Source: JBCCMQ01 sp039026235 (GTDB taxonomy: Bacteria; Pseudomonadota; Alphaproteobacteria; Rhodobacterales; Rhodobacteraceae). From it: 64,000 bases of DNA. The first letter of the stretch is position 1. Each line of letters begins with the position of its first letter. Below are positions 61,916 through 64,000 of this stretch, piece by piece. The position numbers and the translations under genes were made by a program. The notes beneath the pieces are model-generated. The model made no database searches. It saw only the letters and a list, made by a program, of their open reading frames with translations, and had not been told where the DNA came from. The stretch covers positions 992,001-1,056,000 of the forward strand of contig JBCCMQ010000001.1 in NCBI GenBank assembly GCA_039026235.1, in the 5' to 3' direction.

Positions 61916-62735
61916 GGCGAACCTCTTAGTGTGGCTGTCGGGTGCCTGTGACGCGTTCAGCGCCCCGCGCATGCGGGCCGAGTTGCAGATGGACTTCTGC
62001 GCATACTCCGCTCTGCGGGCCGCATCGCGCCGATAGCCCACCGCACTTGCACAGTCTTCCCGCGTTGCTTTTGCCATCTGAAATGCGGGCCCGTTGGCGC
62101 CTCTTGCTTCGAGCGGTGCAAAGAAATCGAGCACCTCGGACAGCCATGCCCGCAAGTTCGGTTGCAGAGCATCGCCCAGGCATGCAGGCGTGATGTTGAT
62201 CTCGCGGTAGGTCCTGCAGGCCGCAAGCAAGTCGTCGAGCGTGATGTTGGCGCCGGTTGCGGCGCTCGGGCGTTGGGACGGCAACCAGAAGCGCGCACCG
62301 TCTTCGTCTGGAAACGGTGCCTGTATGGCTGAACGGAAGGCTGACCGGGACGCCGCGTGAGACCAGGGCATCGGACACGGCCCGTGGCGACCCGTCCGGT
62401 TAGGCGAAAGACTTTGCTTGTCCGGGATCAACGGGCGGTTGGTGATCTTTTCCTGGGGCAACGCAAACGAATGGATGTTCTGGTTCGAAAGCAGATCGAG
62501 CTTGATGATCGCGGGCTCGGCATTTGCATCCCTTATCGCAGTGGCCAGATCCTATTGCGACAGATCATCCGAGATTTCCGCCGTCTCTGAAGCACGATGG
62601 TTAGCCATGGACCCACCGCAAGCAAATGCTAGCAACCACGAGGCACCTAAGCTGGATCTTCCCCAATGTCCCTGCAAAGAGCCGCAGCAAGTTAAGGCAC
62701 CAGGTCCGGGGTTTCGGGCGGGTCAGCCCCGCTGG

Positions 62736-63548
62736 CTACATGCCGCCAAAACCCAGACGCGCCCCCGCGGCCAGCCAGCCGCCATCGGCCGGCAGGATCG
62801 CACCCGAGACATAGGCAGCCGCGTCGGAAGCCAGAAACATGCAGACCTGGGCCACATCATCGGGCGTGCCCATGCGCCGCATCGGCACGGATCTGTTGAC
62901 CGCCTTTCGCATGTCCTCGCTTGGGGCCAGCCGGGCCATTCCCTCGGTGCCGTCAATTGGACCCGGTATGACTGAATTCACCCGCACACCCGCCGCGCCC
63001 CATTCGATGGCAAGCGTTCGCGTCAGCATGTCGACGCCGGCCTTGGCGGCACAGACATGGGCCTGCATGGCCATGGCGACCTCGGCCTGGGGGGCTGAGA
63101 TAGAGATGACATTTGCGCCGGGCTTTCGCAGATGTTCGTAGCCGGTGCGCACGACGTGAAATGTGCCCAAAAGATCGATGTCGACAACCGCCTTGAAACC
63201 GTTGGAACTCATTGAATTGGCCAGCGCGGGAAAGTTGCCGGCCGCGCCCGAAACCAGAACATCCACGGGCCCCACCTCGGCCGCATGCTGTTCGAAAATG
63301 GCCTCGACGGCCGCCAGGTCGCGGACATCTCCAGTATAGGCACGTGCAGGCGCACCCCGACCGGCCAGAACCTCTGTGGCCATCAAGGTCTCTGCGGCGG
63401 CACCGGCCTTTTCGGCGTTCCGGCCCGTTACCGCGACAGCGGCACCGGCGCGGCGAAACCCCGTTGCAATTCCCAAATTGATCCCGCTCGTCCCGCCGAA
63501 GACCAGAACATTCTTGTAACTGAAATCAAAGTTCGCCTTGCCGGTCAT
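62736..63548 (-). CDS. SDR-family oxidoreductase, 2,4-dienoyl-CoA reductase (DECR2)-like
   Basis: A 270-residue short-chain dehydrogenase. The coenzyme site is VFGGTSGINLGIA, followed by VLVSGAAGNFPALANSMSSNGFKAVVDIDLLGTF, which is close to peroxisomal-type 2,4-dienoyl-CoA reductases. The usual YxxxK is replaced by HVCAAKAG (His in the Tyr position), as happens in that group. VNSVIPGPIDGTEGMARLAP further supports it. GGAGGGAA precedes the ATG at 63548. A fatty-acid role is inferred; no beta-oxidation genes are adjacent. Confidence 0.82.
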   Translation of the reverse strand: MTGKANFDFSYKNVLVFGGTSGINLGIATGFRRAGAAVAVTGRNAEKAGAAAETLMATEVLAGRGAPARAYTGDVRDLAAVEAIFEQHAAEVGPVDVLVSGAAGNFPALANSMSSNGFKAVVDIDLLGTFHVVRTGYEHLRKPGANVISISAPQAEVAMAMQAHVCAAKAGVDMLTRTLAIEWGAAGVRVNSVIPGPIDGTEGMARLAPSEDMRKAVNRSVPMRRMGTPDDVAQVCMFLASDAAAYVSGAILPADGGWLAAGARLGFGGM

Positions 63549-63650
63549 GAAACCATTCCCTCCCGTATTGGTCACAGCGGTCAGACTGGTCGTTACCACC
63601 GGCGCCTGCGAACCCCTAACGGGACCTTGCGTCAAGCTGCCGAGACGGCA

Positions 63651-64000
63651 TCACGGTGCGGCGCCGTCCGCCAGATCCTCGGCGATCATGCGCCGCTGCA
63701 TCAGCAATGAGGTCATGTAGGTTTCTTCGAGAAAACCGGTCGAGTCGATCAGGACCCGCTTGGGATCGGCATCGATCCGTGGGTCGGTCTGGCGAACCAG
63801 CAATTTGCCAAAGCGCAGATCCTCGATCAGCTTTTCCGTGGTCTTGGGGGACATGTCATCGATCAGCAGATGACCGTAGTCATAGATCGCGAACACTGGT
63901 CGCCCGACGGCGCGGATCGTGTCGACAACCTTGGCCTGCCGGCTTTCGCTAAAAATCGCCTTCTGGAATTCCCGGCGGCTTTTGGCAAAGCCCTCATCGG
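63651..64000 (-). CDS. Conserved hypothetical protein (5' end beyond window)
   Basis: The C-terminal 116 residues of a minus-strand gene that begins right of the window. The frame stays open to base 64000 and reads DEGFAKSRREFQKAIFSES, then VFAIYDYGHLLIDDMSPKT and DSTGFLEETYMTSLLMQRRMIAEDLADG. The acid/base composition and codon use look coding. I do not recognise the family. It is followed by the SDR gene after about 100 bases. Confidence 0.65.
   Translation of the reverse strand, partial: DEGFAKSRREFQKAIFSESRQAKVVDTIRAVGRPVFAIYDYGHLLIDDMSPKTTEKLIEDLRFGKLLVRQTDPRIDADPKRVLIDSTGFLEETYMTSLLMQRRMIAEDLADGAAP

Larger units (their letters stand above)
61763..62608 (-). pseudogene. Possible decayed gene of unknown type
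   Basis: One minus-strand frame from an ATG at 62608 gives MANHRASETAEISDDLSQ, then an in-frame TAG (62552-62554), then protein-like sequence (DLATAIRDANAEPAIIKLDLL, SNQNIHSFALPQEKITNRP) and, further on, NITLDDLLAACRTYREINIT and RAWLSEVLDFFAPLE. Stretches rich in Arg/Ser separate these parts and the end looks random, suggesting frameshifts besides the stop. I do not recognise the family. The alternative is a chance open frame; the intervening region 61394-62735 holds no other supported gene. Confidence 0.35.

Noticed and set aside
61763..62461. Decayed frame as a plasmid RepC-like fragment
   Set aside because: A vague resemblance to helical replication-protein segments, but no diagnostic motif and no repAB or origin nearby.
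1..64000. CRISPR arrays, tRNA or rRNA genes, complete insertion sequences or prophage
   Set aside because: No regularly spaced repeats, no recognisable structural RNA sequences, and no transposase, integrase or phage structural genes were seen.

Overview
The window is high-GC bacterial DNA of alphaproteobacterial, most probably Rhodobacteraceae (marine roseobacter-like), character. The evidence is the gene content: a urtABCDE urea transporter, TRAP and sugar ABC transporters, an inositol (iol) regulon, a B12-dependent class II ribonucleotide reductase, DUF1045 and DUF1289 proteins, and RTX-type secretion. Genes are densely packed, and many start codons overlap the preceding stop (ATGA or GTGA junctions). 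I found no rRNA, tRNA, CRISPR array or intact mobile element.

Layout. 1-2997 (minus): a type I secretion ABC exporter of the LapB class, cut by the window edge, and a TolC-family outer-membrane protein. 3846-9869 (plus): urtABCDE, with a terminator-like hairpin after urtA. 9936-13463 (minus): a 1175-residue secreted nuclease with an RTX-like C-terminus, a plausible substrate of the exporter. 13819-14878: two small conserved proteins (NIPSNAP and DUF1045). 14942-21253 (minus): a non-phosphorylative sugar-acid operon with an IlvD/Edd-family aldonate dehydratase, a DHRS6-like SDR, an FAH-family hydrolase, a 2-hydroxyacid dehydrogenase, an enolase-superfamily dehydratase and an HpcH/HpaI aldolase. 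21364-23872: a beta-hydroxyacid dehydrogenase, a DenD-like dehydrogenase and a GntR regulator.

24056-38944 (plus): one long, translationally coupled array. A TRAP transporter is followed by twelve genes: three Gfo/Idh/MocA oxidoreductases, an AroE-like dehydrogenase, a PhyH-type dioxygenase, a beta-hydroxyacid dehydrogenase, DMT and LysE exporters, a PfkB kinase, an SDR, a PLP aminotransferase and an enolase-superfamily enzyme. I do not recognise this gene set as any described pathway; it is the best candidate for something undescribed here. 39063-40986 holds another Gfo/Idh/MocA protein and a metallo-beta-lactamase-fold hydrolase.

40983-54486 is an inositol regulon. It contains a sugar/inositol ABC transporter, a LacI-family regulator, two Gfo/Idh/MocA oxidoreductases, an IolE-like protein, and the coupled iolD-iolC-iolB-iolJ-iolG operon. 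A perfect palindrome (TTGCAACCGGTTGCAA) lies in both divergent promoter regions and is very likely the operator of the LacI protein. iolA is absent from the window.

54581-64000: DUF1289 and cysteine-rich YkgJ-like proteins, an acetolactate synthase small subunit without its large subunit, an EF-hand protein, a small secreted protein, nrdJ with NrdR-box-like sites upstream, a gene-poor 1.3-kb stretch with a likely decayed gene, an SDR of the 2,4-dienoyl-CoA reductase type, and a partial unknown gene at the right edge.
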